Shown here: positions 40,595 through 47,702 of the stretch, piece after piece
Position numbering within the stretch: position 1 is the first letter of the stretch
Layout: each line of letters starts with the position of its first letter
From: JAOUEA01 sp041287635
GTDB taxonomy: Bacteria > Actinomycetota > UBA4738 > HRBIN12
DNA length: 64,000 bases
Reading direction: 5' to 3'
NCBI GenBank assembly: GCA_041287635.1
Contig: JBGGNG010000152.1
Span: 3,115-67,114 of the forward strand
The notes under the pieces: model-generated
What the model was told of the DNA's origin: nothing
The model's database searches: none
The model's input: only the letters and a program-made list of their open reading frames with translations
Program-made: the position numbers and the translations under genes

Positions 40595-41260
40595 ATGGAG
40601 GTGCATGACACGGTGACGGCGTTCACGGGATGGCCGGTGGAGGCACTCGAGTTCTACGAGGGGCTCGAGGCCGATAACTCGAAGACGTACTGGCAAGCGA
40701 ACCGGTCCGTCTACGACGGATACGTGCGCGCCCCGATGGAGGCGCTGCTCGCTGATCTCGAAGCCGAGTTCGGCCCCGGGAAGGTCTTCCGTCCGTACCG
40801 AGACGTGCGCTTCAGCCGGGACAAATCGCCGTACAAGACCCATATCGGGGCGACGATCGGCGACGGGTACGTGCAGCTCGACGCCGGCGGGCTTGCTACG
40901 GGCGCGGGGATGTGGGAGATGGCGCCGGACCAGCTCGAGCGATACCGGGCCGGCGTCGACGACGCGAGGGCCGGGGCCAAGCTCGTCGCCCTCGTCGAGG
41001 AGGCTCGCGCCGACGGGATCTCCGTGATGGGACACGGTGAGCTGAAGACAGCGCCGCGCGGCTTCCCTAAGGATCACCCGCGCATCGAGCTCATGCGTTA
41101 CAAGGGCCTCGTGACCTGGCGCGAGTGGCCGGCGGGGCCGTGGCTGGGCACGAGACGCGCGGGGCAACGTGTAGTCGAGTTCCTCCGGGCTTCGCAGCCG
41201 ATCGTCACCTGGCTCTCGGCCACCGTGGGACCGTCGACGCTGCCGCCTCGCCGCGCCTGA
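40595..41260 (+). CDS. DUF2461-family protein
   Basis: The 221-residue protein shows DUF2461/TIGR02453 markers: A-L-E-F-Y-E-G-L-E-A-D-N-S-K-T-Y-W, R-P-Y-R-D-V-R-F-S-R-D-K-S-P-Y-K-T-H-I-G, then P-R-G-F-P-K-D-H-P-R-I-E-L-M-R-Y-K-G-L. The family has no established biochemical activity. An ATG start at 40595 lacks a clear site; a GTG at 40613 with GGAGG upstream is an alternative giving 215 residues. Confidence 0.9.
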   Translation: MEVHDTVTAFTGWPVEALEFYEGLEADNSKTYWQANRSVYDGYVRAPMEALLADLEAEFGPGKVFRPYRDVRFSRDKSPYKTHIGATIGDGYVQLDAGGLATGAGMWEMAPDQLERYRAGVDDARAGAKLVALVEEARADGISVMGHGELKTAPRGFPKDHPRIELMRYKGLVTWREWPAGPWLGTRRAGQRVVEFLRASQPIVTWLSATVGPSTLPPRRA

Positions 41261-41273
41261 CCCGCCTCTTCGG

Positions 41274-43307
41274 TCACGCTCCGGATTCGACCGCCGAGAG
41301 CGGGAACACCCCAAGACACCGCTCCGCGCCTTCCCCGTAGGTCACGACCTCGGCGTGCAGGGCCACGCACGACGTGGCGACGATCGGCCCGATCTCGCGC
41401 ATCCAGCCCTCGAGCTCGTGCCACCGGGCCGTCCCGCGGCCGACGGGGTATGCGAGCGAGAGATGCGGGATCCAACCATCGAGCGCGACCCGGTCGCTCT
41501 CCGCGATCGGCAGCCCCGCCTCGGCGGATGCGGAGCGCAGGTCCGACATCGCTGAGAGGATCGCCGGCCCATCGAGTCGGACGATCGGGATGCCGTCTTC
41601 GCGAAGGATCTCGAGCGCGGTCGCGTGGAGCTCGAGCCCGCCGTGCGACGCCGCCCACGCCTGCACGACCTCGACGATCCGCCGCTCGTCCTCGCCGGTG
41701 AGGGGCGAGCCCTGCGCTCCGAACGCCTTCAGGGTGGCGTGCCCGGACGGGGCTGCGCATCGCACCCCTATGCGATCGAGCGTCTCACCCTGCCAACCGG
41801 TGAACGCCTGCGCCAGGGCACCGACCGGTCGCACGATCACGCAGGCGGTGCCCACGGCCTCGCGCACCTTCCACTCGTCGACGATGACCGGGGACTCGGA
41901 CGGAGCAAGCCGATCCTCGATCTCGAGCCACTGCACGAGGCCTTCGTGGTTCAGTCCGATCTCGACACGCGCATCGCCGCCGGCGGTGGTGAAGGTCCCA
42001 CGCACCGGCGTCTCGGCCTCAACCGACTCCACCGCCAGGTCCCCCGAGCGCGCCACCAGGCGACCCGCCTGAGCGGCGCGCCGTTCGTAGGATTCGTCGG
42101 ACCCCACGTTGTCGGCGAACAGCGCGCGGGCCTCGGAGTCGCTCCACGACGACAAGAGGGCCGCGGCTCTCGTCGCACCCTCTGCGAGCGACGCGGCTTC
42201 CACCTCGCGTCGAGGTCCCAGCTCGTTGCGATCCGCGAGCACCTCGAGCGCCTCGATGCAGGCGCCGTGCATGTTCCCGTACGTGACGTTCGAGAGACCG
42301 ATCACGCCGACGTCGTGTTGGGGCAGCCAACGCATGTGCGAGCCGTACCCCGGCAGCCCCCCGCTGTGGCCGACGGATGTGCCGAGCCGTTCGTCGATCC
42401 GCACGCCCAGGCCGATGCCGTAGCCGGTCGCGCTCACTCGCGACGATCCGCTCGGCGACGGGCGGTACCGGGTCACCTCGTCCACCCGGCGGAGCTGCTG
42501 CATCTCTCGGCGCGCCCATCGGGGCAGCGGGCCGTCATCGGCCTCGTCGCGCGGAGGCCACGCGTCGAGGAAGAACCCGACCCAGCGCGCGAGATCTCGT
42601 ACGGTCGTCCACAGGCCGCCCATGGGGGCGATGGTGCCGTCGCCGAGGGGTTCCCCCTCGTGCGTCCACACACCGTCCTGCAGACGGTAGGGCTCCGCCA
42701 CGACGGCGGAGCCGGGCCGCTCCCACGTCGTCGACGTCATGCCGAGCGGTTCGAGCAGTGATCGGACGACGAGGTTTTGCACGCGCTCACCGGCCACGCG
42801 CTCGATCACCCGACCGACCAGGCCCCAACCGAGGTTCGAGTACTCGAACCTCGTACCCGGGGTCCATGCGAAGACCGCCCCCGCGTCGATCAGCGCGTCC
42901 ATCGCCCCCGGCGAGAGATCCAGGTGCCGATCCGCCCACTCGTCGTCGGTCGGGAGTCCCGCTTCCATCGAGACGAGGTGCCGCACGGTGATCGGCGGAC
43001 CGTCCGACGTCGGCCCCCGCCAGGTCGAGAGCTCGGGGACGTGCACGGACACCGGGTCGTCCAGCCGCAGCCGGCCGTCGACCACGAGCATCATCAGCGC
43101 GGCCCCTGTGAAGCTCTTGGTCATCGACGCGATGCGGAACACGCTGTCGGCGTCGGGCGTTGCCGGCTCGTCGAGGCTCAGCGTGCCGTCGCCGCCCGAG
43201 CCCACGAGCTCCCCGCCTCGCACGAGGCCCCACGCGACACCGGGGATGCGATCGCGTCGCATCCTTCGCGCGAACACCTCTGCGAGCGCTCGATCACCCG
43301 TCGCCAT
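41274..43307 (-). CDS. Serine beta-lactamase-fold hydrolase fused to a 2H phosphoesterase (LigT-like) domain
   Basis: The 677-residue protein has an N-terminal class C beta-lactamase-like domain (~1–345) with S-M-T-K (Ser61, Lys64), Y-S-N (Tyr156) and H-S-G-G (314–317). A linker domain (~370–470) follows. The C-terminal ~190 residues have two 2H motifs, H-A-T-L (His523) and H-L-S-L (His615), 92 residues apart as in LigT/2'-5' RNA ligase-like phosphoesterases. Beta-lactamase-fold members act on peptides or esters; 2H enzymes act on cyclic phosphates or 2',5' links. All catalytic residues of both parts are present. There is no stop or frame change, so this is a true fusion. No signal peptide; cytoplasmic. 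Confidence 0.85.
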   Translation of the reverse strand: MATGDRALAEVFARRMRRDRIPGVAWGLVRGGELVGSGGDGTLSLDEPATPDADSVFRIASMTKSFTGAALMMLVVDGRLRLDDPVSVHVPELSTWRGPTSDGPPITVRHLVSMEAGLPTDDEWADRHLDLSPGAMDALIDAGAVFAWTPGTRFEYSNLGWGLVGRVIERVAGERVQNLVVRSLLEPLGMTSTTWERPGSAVVAEPYRLQDGVWTHEGEPLGDGTIAPMGGLWTTVRDLARWVGFFLDAWPPRDEADDGPLPRWARREMQQLRRVDEVTRYRPSPSGSSRVSATGYGIGLGVRIDERLGTSVGHSGGLPGYGSHMRWLPQHDVGVIGLSNVTYGNMHGACIEALEVLADRNELGPRREVEAASLAEGATRAAALLSSWSDSEARALFADNVGSDESYERRAAQAGRLVARSGDLAVESVEAETPVRGTFTTAGGDARVEIGLNHEGLVQWLEIEDRLAPSESPVIVDEWKVREAVGTACVIVRPVGALAQAFTGWQGETLDRIGVRCAAPSGHATLKAFGAQGSPLTGEDERRIVEVVQAWAASHGGLELHATALEILREDGIPIVRLDGPAILSAMSDLRSASAEAGLPIAESDRVALDGWIPHLSLAYPVGRGTARWHELEGWMREIGPIVATSCVALHAEVVTYGEGAERCLGVFPLSAVESGA

Positions 43308-43361
43308 CGGATGCGTAGCCTACGAGGCCCCGAGGTGGGCGGTCGCTGCCACGATGGCGCC

Positions 43362-44009
43362 ATGGAGTTCGACGGGCACATCCTCGGCGCGTCGTTCGCC
43401 TCGGGCGATCGGATCGTGGTGGGTCGGTGGCTCCGCTCCCCGTTCGGCCCCTTCGCCGACGTGATGTGGTGCGGGCCCGACGGTCGACGCGTGCTGCTCG
43501 CCCCCGACGGGCGAGTGCGGGACTTCCTCGCCGGTCACTACGCGTTCGACGAGCTCCACGTCGATCGCGTCACGGCCGAACGAACGGGAACCGGCGCGAT
43601 CGGGGTCTCGGCCGGGCCGGTGCGGCTGACCGTGCGCCCGAGCGGGCCCGGGTGGGCGTCACGCCTGCTCGCCCTGCGGCCGCAGGGACTCCGCACTGCG
43701 AGGGCCTGGATCGACCTCGAGGACCGAGTGCTCCGGCCGCTCGTGCGACCGCTGTTCGCGGCCGCCAACGTGTGGACCTCCGGCGTGACCCTCGCAGGCG
43801 CTCGAGAGCGGTACGCGATCCACGACTTCCGACACGCGGAGGCGAACGCCTCGGTCGACGGCGTCGATCTCGGACCCACGGCTCCCTGTGCGGCGGCGGG
43901 ATTCGGGTTCAGCGAGTTCCCGACGACCCCCGCGGTCGTGCGCGTGACGTCGATGTTCGAGAGAGTCGCGAAGACGGAGGCCGTCTCAGGCGGACCCCGC
44001 GGTCGCTGA
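43362..44009 (+). CDS. Hypothetical protein of unknown function
   Basis: The 215-residue protein starts M-E-F-D-G-H-I-L-G-A-S-F-A-S-G-D-R-I-V-V-G-R-W. It continues P-F-G-P-F-A-D-V-M-W with a D-G-R-R-V-L-L-A-P strand, and is probably beta-rich through ~130 then helical (A-R-A-W-I-D-L-E-D-R-V-L-R-P-L). No membrane segment, signal peptide or catalytic motif is evident, and I do not recognise the family. Its 3' end overlaps the convergent leftward gene by 24 nt. Confidence 0.68.
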   Translation: MEFDGHILGASFASGDRIVVGRWLRSPFGPFADVMWCGPDGRRVLLAPDGRVRDFLAGHYAFDELHVDRVTAERTGTGAIGVSAGPVRLTVRPSGPGWASRLLALRPQGLRTARAWIDLEDRVLRPLVRPLFAAANVWTSGVTLAGARERYAIHDFRHAEANASVDGVDLGPTAPCAAAGFGFSEFPTTPAVVRVTSMFERVAKTEAVSGGPRGR

Positions 44010-44609
44010 CGGACTGTTCGTCGGGGTCGGCGACATGCCGGGGCGCCACTGTTCGACGGCGCCGTCGTCGGGAGCACGGTCGAGGCAGGTCCGCCGGCAG
44101 ACCTCGCCGGTGAAGCTCGTCATCGCCCACCAGAAGTACGAGGTGCGGAAGCGTCCGAACTCGAGGGTCTTGATAGGCACCGCGACCGACACGCCGTCGG
44201 ACGACTTGCGCCGGACCTTCACGTTGCGCAGGAACAGGTCGCGGCGGTCGCGGCGGTCGCGCCAGAGGGAGGCATGCAGGTCGGAGCCCGTGCTGCGGAC
44301 GACCACGAAGTACTCGGCGTCCTCGCCCCCTGCAGTGTCGAGGAAGACGTAGCCGTTGCCCCGGTCCCAGATCGACGCGGCCGTCCAATCAGCGAACGCG
44401 ATCACCGTGACCTCGGTGCCGCCCTCGTGCTCAAGGCGGACCCTGCGCACGTCGAGCAGCCCCCGGGTGTCGTTGGGGTCGTTGACGTCGCTGTGGAACG
44501 ACGGCGCGGCCAGCGCGACCAGGGCCATCGCCACGATCAGGGCCGCGACGAGGAACGGCACGACCGAGCGCAACGGGGTGGCGGCCCACCGGCCGCGAGT
44601 CGGGGTCAC
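43986..44609 (-). CDS. Membrane-anchored extracytoplasmic protein of the Mau-like cluster
   Basis: Start at a GTG overlapping the stop of the MauE-like gene (GTGA). The 207-residue protein has one N-terminal membrane segment (V-V-P-F-L-V-A-A-L-I-V-A-M-A-L-V-A-L-A-A, ~17–36). An exported domain follows, rich in beta strands: V-R-L-E-H-E-G-G-T-E-V-T-V-I-A-F-A-D-W, A-E-Y-F-V-V-V-R-S, F-L-R-N-V-K-V-R-R-K. It carries two late Cys (E-V-C-R-R-T-C). I do not recognise a family. As last gene of the mauD-like–mauA-like–mauE-like operon it may be the partner or target of the disulfide-rich protein. Confidence 0.72.
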   Translation of the reverse strand: MTPTRGRWAATPLRSVVPFLVAALIVAMALVALAAPSFHSDVNDPNDTRGLLDVRRVRLEHEGGTEVTVIAFADWTAASIWDRGNGYVFLDTAGGEDAEYFVVVRSTGSDLHASLWRDRRDRRDLFLRNVKVRRKSSDGVSVAVPIKTLEFGRFRTSYFWWAMTSFTGEVCRRTCLDRAPDDGAVEQWRPGMSPTPTNSPSATAGSA

Positions 44610-45730
44610 GCGGGCCTCCCCCGGCCCAGCCACCTGATCGCCGTCCACGCGGTGAAGCCTGCCACGCCGAGCCCCGCGAAGACCAACACCATCGGCAAGA
44701 ACTCCCCGGAGGTGGGCCATCCCGGCCACGAGACAACCGGCTCCGGGGCGGGACGAAGCGCGACGACGATCGCGAGCGCCGCGAGCGCCGCGTTGCGTAC
44801 CAGCAGGGCCCCCGGCTTCACCGCCTCGCGACCGCCGAAGCACCCGCACGGCACCTGCGGACCGAAGCGACGCCACGCGCGCACCGCTTCCGCGGTGAAT
44901 ACGACCAACAGCACGAGTGCCCAGACGCCCGCCGCCCGTGTCCACCCCGACGCGACCAGGATCGGCACGAGGGCCTCCGCGGTCGGCACGGCGAACGTGG
45001 CGACGCTCTCGACACCGTGCGGGAGCCCGTGCTCATCGAGCGTGCCCCGCCACTCTCGGAGATCGACCACCTTCGACGTCGCCGCCCATCCGAACGCGAT
45101 GGCGAGGACCGCGGTCGCGAGCGAGGCCCACCCGTCGTCGGCTCCGATCGCGAGCGCGACCGACACCATGGCGACGATGACGAGCACGCCGCCGTTCGCG
45201 AGGTTCCGTCGGCCCTCCGGCGATCCGGCCAGGCGGTCGACCAGCCGTTGGGACTCCTGCTGGGTGGAGACGCCGGCGGACCTGGCCGCCGAGAGACCCC
45301 GCACGAGCCCGAAGGGCGCGACGATGAGCGCCCCCACCGCGGGATCACCCGAGGCGAGCGCGGCGAGCGTCACGACGACGAGGGTGCCGTGGGAGACGTA
45401 GGTGAAGAACCCGATGCCGAGACCGGCGCCGTACAGGGTCGCAGCGATCGGCCAGGAGAAGAACTCACGCCACCAATCAGGGACCTGCCGTCGGAGCTGC
45501 GGCACCGATGCCGTCACGCGCGGAAGCTCTCCCACCGCGTAGACGATCGCCGTGATCGCGATCACCAGCGCGCCGGCGCGGCCCCAGGGCGCCTCGAGCA
45601 GCGCCCCGGCGACGCCCAGCGCGGCGCCGAAGAGCGCGGCGGTGACCGTCGCGCCGGCGGCGTGCAGGGCCAGGGCGACGGCCCACCGCGTGCGCCCCCC
45701 GTACACGACGGGGGTGATGGTCTCCACCAT
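44606..45730 (-). CDS. MauE-like membrane protein (DoxX/MauE superfamily), two-part
   Basis: The 374-residue protein has about ten membrane helices. The C-terminal half has the MauE layout: a four-helix core with V-P-C-G-C-F-G-G, a redox-active-looking Cys pair found in many MauE relatives. The N-terminal ~190 residues add a five-helix CcdA/DsbD-like region (W-P-I-A-A-T-L-Y-G-A-G-L-G-I-G-F-F-T-Y). MauE proteins pass reducing or disulfide equivalents across the membrane for maturation of methylamine dehydrogenase. Here it sits with MauD-like and light-chain-like genes. Confidence 0.8.
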   Translation of the reverse strand: MVETITPVVYGGRTRWAVALALHAAGATVTAALFGAALGVAGALLEAPWGRAGALVIAITAIVYAVGELPRVTASVPQLRRQVPDWWREFFSWPIAATLYGAGLGIGFFTYVSHGTLVVVTLAALASGDPAVGALIVAPFGLVRGLSAARSAGVSTQQESQRLVDRLAGSPEGRRNLANGGVLVIVAMVSVALAIGADDGWASLATAVLAIAFGWAATSKVVDLREWRGTLDEHGLPHGVESVATFAVPTAEALVPILVASGWTRAAGVWALVLLVVFTAEAVRAWRRFGPQVPCGCFGGREAVKPGALLVRNAALAALAIVVALRPAPEPVVSWPGWPTSGEFLPMVLVFAGLGVAGFTAWTAIRWLGRGRPA

Positions 45731-45739
45731 CGACAGCCC

Positions 45740-45841
45740 TCAGGGGCCGTAGAGCGCCGACCACCCGGCGATCGCCGACGCGGCGGCGAGCACGAGGAGC
45801 AGCGACGTCGCGAGCGCGTCGCCGCCGAACGGATCGGTCAA
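45740..45841 (-). CDS. Possible 33-residue single-TM peptide in the Mau-like cluster
   Basis: A TTG start overlaps the stop of the light-chain-like gene (TTGA) and opens a 33-codon frame ending 9 nt before the MauE-like ATG. The peptide is M-T-D-P-F-G-G-D-A-L followed by a hydrophobic helix (A-T-S-L-L-L-V-L-A-A-A-S-A-I-A-G-W) and a short end, consistent with a bitopic micro-protein. Support is positional: it fills the only gap in an otherwise overlapping operon and has a membrane-helix composition. No ribosome site is evident and the start is the weak codon TTG. Confidence 0.42.
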   Translation of the reverse strand: MTDPFGGDALATSLLLVLAAASAIAGWSALYGP

Positions 45842-46374
45842 CACCTCTTGTTGAGCTCCCGGTAGGTGATACAGAAGACCTTCAACGGCCGCGGGCAGTA
45901 TCCCCGCACCGCATAGTCCCCGTTGATGCGGATGTCCGAACGGGAGCAGCAGTCCTGGATGTGTCGGAGCCGCCCCGAGCAGCACCGTGTCCAACCGCCC
46001 CCGTACCGCGGTGACCCGGTGAACGGGTACGCCTCTGGCACGACCTCCTCGCACGTCTTCCGCCGGGACTGGTTGCGAGGATCGACGAACTTGTCCCCGG
46101 CGTCGTCGACCGGGTACCCGTATTGGGGATGCATCGGGTAGCCGTAGCGGTCCGTGCGGGACAGCGGCGAGTACGGGTGGGGGCAGGATCCCGTCGTGTA
46201 GGTGTGCCCGCAGATGTGATACGCCTGCGCACGATCGGGCGCGATCGCGGTGGCCACCAGGCCCCCGCCGGCGAGCGCCACCACCCCCCGGCCGACGCGG
46301 CCGAGGAAGCTGCGGCGGCTGGTGCGCGTGGCGAGCGATCGCTCCGCCCGTTCGATCGAGGTCAGCTTGCCCAC
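45838..46374 (-). CDS. Tat-exported Cys-rich protein resembling methylamine dehydrogenase light chain
   Basis: The 178-residue protein has a twin-arginine signal (T-S-R-R-S-F-L-G-R-V-G-R-G, residues 18–30). A mature part with ten Cys follows (55, 64, 108, 131, 132, 142, 143, 160, 168, 178). The double-Cys motifs W-T-R-C-C and I-Q-D-C-C and the C-P-R-P-L-K-V-F-C resemble MADH beta chains. In those, two Trp form tryptophan tryptophylquinone; here only one Trp (128) is present and the second site reads V-F-C. So a TTQ enzyme is not expected. It overlaps the MauD-like gene by 13 nt. Confidence 0.75.
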   Translation of the reverse strand: MGKLTSIERAERSLATRTSRRSFLGRVGRGVVALAGGGLVATAIAPDRAQAYHICGHTYTTGSCPHPYSPLSRTDRYGYPMHPQYGYPVDDAGDKFVDPRNQSRRKTCEEVVPEAYPFTGSPRYGGGWTRCCSGRLRHIQDCCSRSDIRINGDYAVRGYCPRPLKVFCITYRELNKRC

Positions 46375-46871
46375 TGCTCGCCATCCTCCGTGATCCGTCG
46401 GTTGGCGGTGTCCACGAGACCCTCGACCTGTTCGAGATTGTTCACGGTTCCCTTCGCGCGCACGACCCCATGCTCATCGAGCACGACGACGAACGGGGTG
46501 CCGGGGACCGCGAGCGCTCGCTCGGCTTCGGTGTCGTGCACGACGATCGGCTCCAGCCGTCCGGCAGCGGCGGCGGCCGGCACCCCCGGCGTGACCTCGA
46601 GGCAGACGACGCACGTCTCCGAGGCGAACAGCACGAGGCGTGGCCGACCCGCACCGCCGAGCACCACCGCCCCTCCGTCGGCGTCGTGCGCCGAGAGCGC
46701 GGGCAGCGGCTCGCCGAGCGGGGGCCCCTCGTCGTCGATCTCGAGGGCGCCTCGCGGACCGAGCCGCAGATGCAAGGTGCCGACCTGCCGGGCGAGGGCG
46801 ATCACCACGATGCAGAGCACGACCACGAGCAGCCACAGCACGACGAACGCCAGCGCCCACCACCCGGTCAT
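46362..46871 (-). CDS. MauD/TlpA-like membrane-anchored thioredoxin-fold protein
   Basis: The 169-residue protein starts with one membrane helix (W-W-A-L-A-F-V-V-L-W-L-L-V-V-V-L-C-I-V-V, ~4–25). Next comes the MauD-type sequence R-Q-V-G-T-L-H-L-R-L-G-P-R-G-A-L-E and a thioredoxin fold with C-V-V-C as the redox pair (V-L-F-A-S-E-T-C-V-V-C) and the cis-Pro loop P-G-T-P-F-V-V-V-L. MauD proteins help form the six disulfides of MADH light chain. It heads the cluster and overlaps the light-chain-like gene, matching the expected job of oxidising that protein. Confidence 0.85.
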   Translation of the reverse strand: MTGWWALAFVVLWLLVVVLCIVVIALARQVGTLHLRLGPRGALEIDDEGPPLGEPLPALSAHDADGGAVVLGGAGRPRLVLFASETCVVCLEVTPGVPAAAAAGRLEPIVVHDTEAERALAVPGTPFVVVLDEHGVVRAKGTVNNLEQVEGLVDTANRRITEDGEQWAS

Positions 46872-46907
46872 CCGGCCATCACCGTTCGACCTGCGCTTCC
46901 CACGGCC

Positions 46908-47468
46908 TCAGCGCATCGTCCAGGTCGGCTGCTTCGTCTCATCGAGGAACTGTACGAACGGCGAACCGTCGCCGGCCAGTCCGACGATCGCCCGGAGCTC
47001 GCCCGCCCGATCGAGCAGGCGGAGCACCGGCGAGCCCTCGGCGGCCAGGCCGAGGCGGACCCGTACCTTGCCCGCGTGGTCGTAGAGACCGAGCGTCGGG
47101 GACCCTTGCTCCGCGAGGGCGTAGACCTGGGAGAGCTCGCCGTCGGCCACCTGCATCCCCATCGTGGGTGACGCCTCGGGTGCGAGACCGAACTTGGCCC
47201 GGATGCGCCCGTTCTTGTCGCCGAACGCAAGGCTCGCACTGCCGTCGCTCGACAGTCCCACCGTCGCCCGCACCTTGCCGTTCTCGTCACCCACCGCGAG
47301 CCCGGCGGCGCCGTCGGCGGACAGGCCGAACCGCATGCGCACCTGCCCGTCCGGCGACAGCAGCGAGAAGAACGGGTCCTCGTCGTTCGAGAGTCCGATG
47401 CGCACCCTGACCCGGCCGTCATCATCGACGACCTCGAACTCACCCGCTTGCACGACCCGCTTCTTCAT
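46908..47468 (-). CDS. Protein of seven exact 23-residue repeats
   Basis: Start at M-K-K-R-V-V-Q-A-G. The 186-residue product repeats every 23 residues: G-R-V-R-V-R-I-G-L at 18, G-Q-V-R-M-R-F-G-L at 41, G-K-V-R-A-T-V-G-L at 64, G-R-I-R-A-K-F-G-L at 87, a diverged copy at 110, G-K-V-R-V-R-L-G-L at 133, and G-E-L-R-A-I-V-G-L at 156. Each is followed by a D-G/E-G turn and a second short strand. This implies a beta-solenoid or stacked beta-hairpin. No signal peptide. It lies 37 nt upstream of the MauD-like gene on the same strand and may share a transcript. Confidence 0.8.
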   Translation of the reverse strand: MKKRVVQAGEFEVVDDDGRVRVRIGLSNDEDPFFSLLSPDGQVRMRFGLSADGAAGLAVGDENGKVRATVGLSSDGSASLAFGDKNGRIRAKFGLAPEASPTMGMQVADGELSQVYALAEQGSPTLGLYDHAGKVRVRLGLAAEGSPVLRLLDRAGELRAIVGLAGDGSPFVQFLDETKQPTWTMR

Positions 47469-47608
47469 GTCACTCCAGGCCCGCTCGGTGGGGAGGCGAC
47501 GATCCGGCGGATGCCGGGTTCGCGGTGCGCGGCGGACGCGTCTGCGTATGGTCGCCCGTGCGAGCCCTCGGCTCAAGCACATGGGAAGACGCGGACGGAC
47601 CCAGGAAG

Positions 47609-47648
47609 TGAGAAACCGCCGGAACCCGGGGGCCCCAGCGGTCTCTCA
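47609..47648 (-). terminator. 11-bp stem hairpin downstream of the menC–GNAT operon
   Basis: TGAGAAACCGC (47609–47619) pairs with GCGGTCTCTCA (47638–47648) with a single non-Watson–Crick position (a G–U wobble in the minus-strand RNA). It follows the leftward menC-like gene by 55 nt and precedes the repeat-protein gene. The remainder of 47469–47702 shows only a minor AACCC/GGGTT stem and no convincing ORF. Confidence 0.55.
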
Positions 47649-47702
47649 TGGCGGACGATACGGCCGGTGAGCCCGGGGCGTCAAACCCGAGCGGGGTTCT
47701 TG

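Noticed and set aside
45838..46374. True methylamine dehydrogenase beta subunit
   Set aside because: Only one Trp exists in the whole protein, so a tryptophan tryptophylquinone cannot form, and no heavy chain gene is present.
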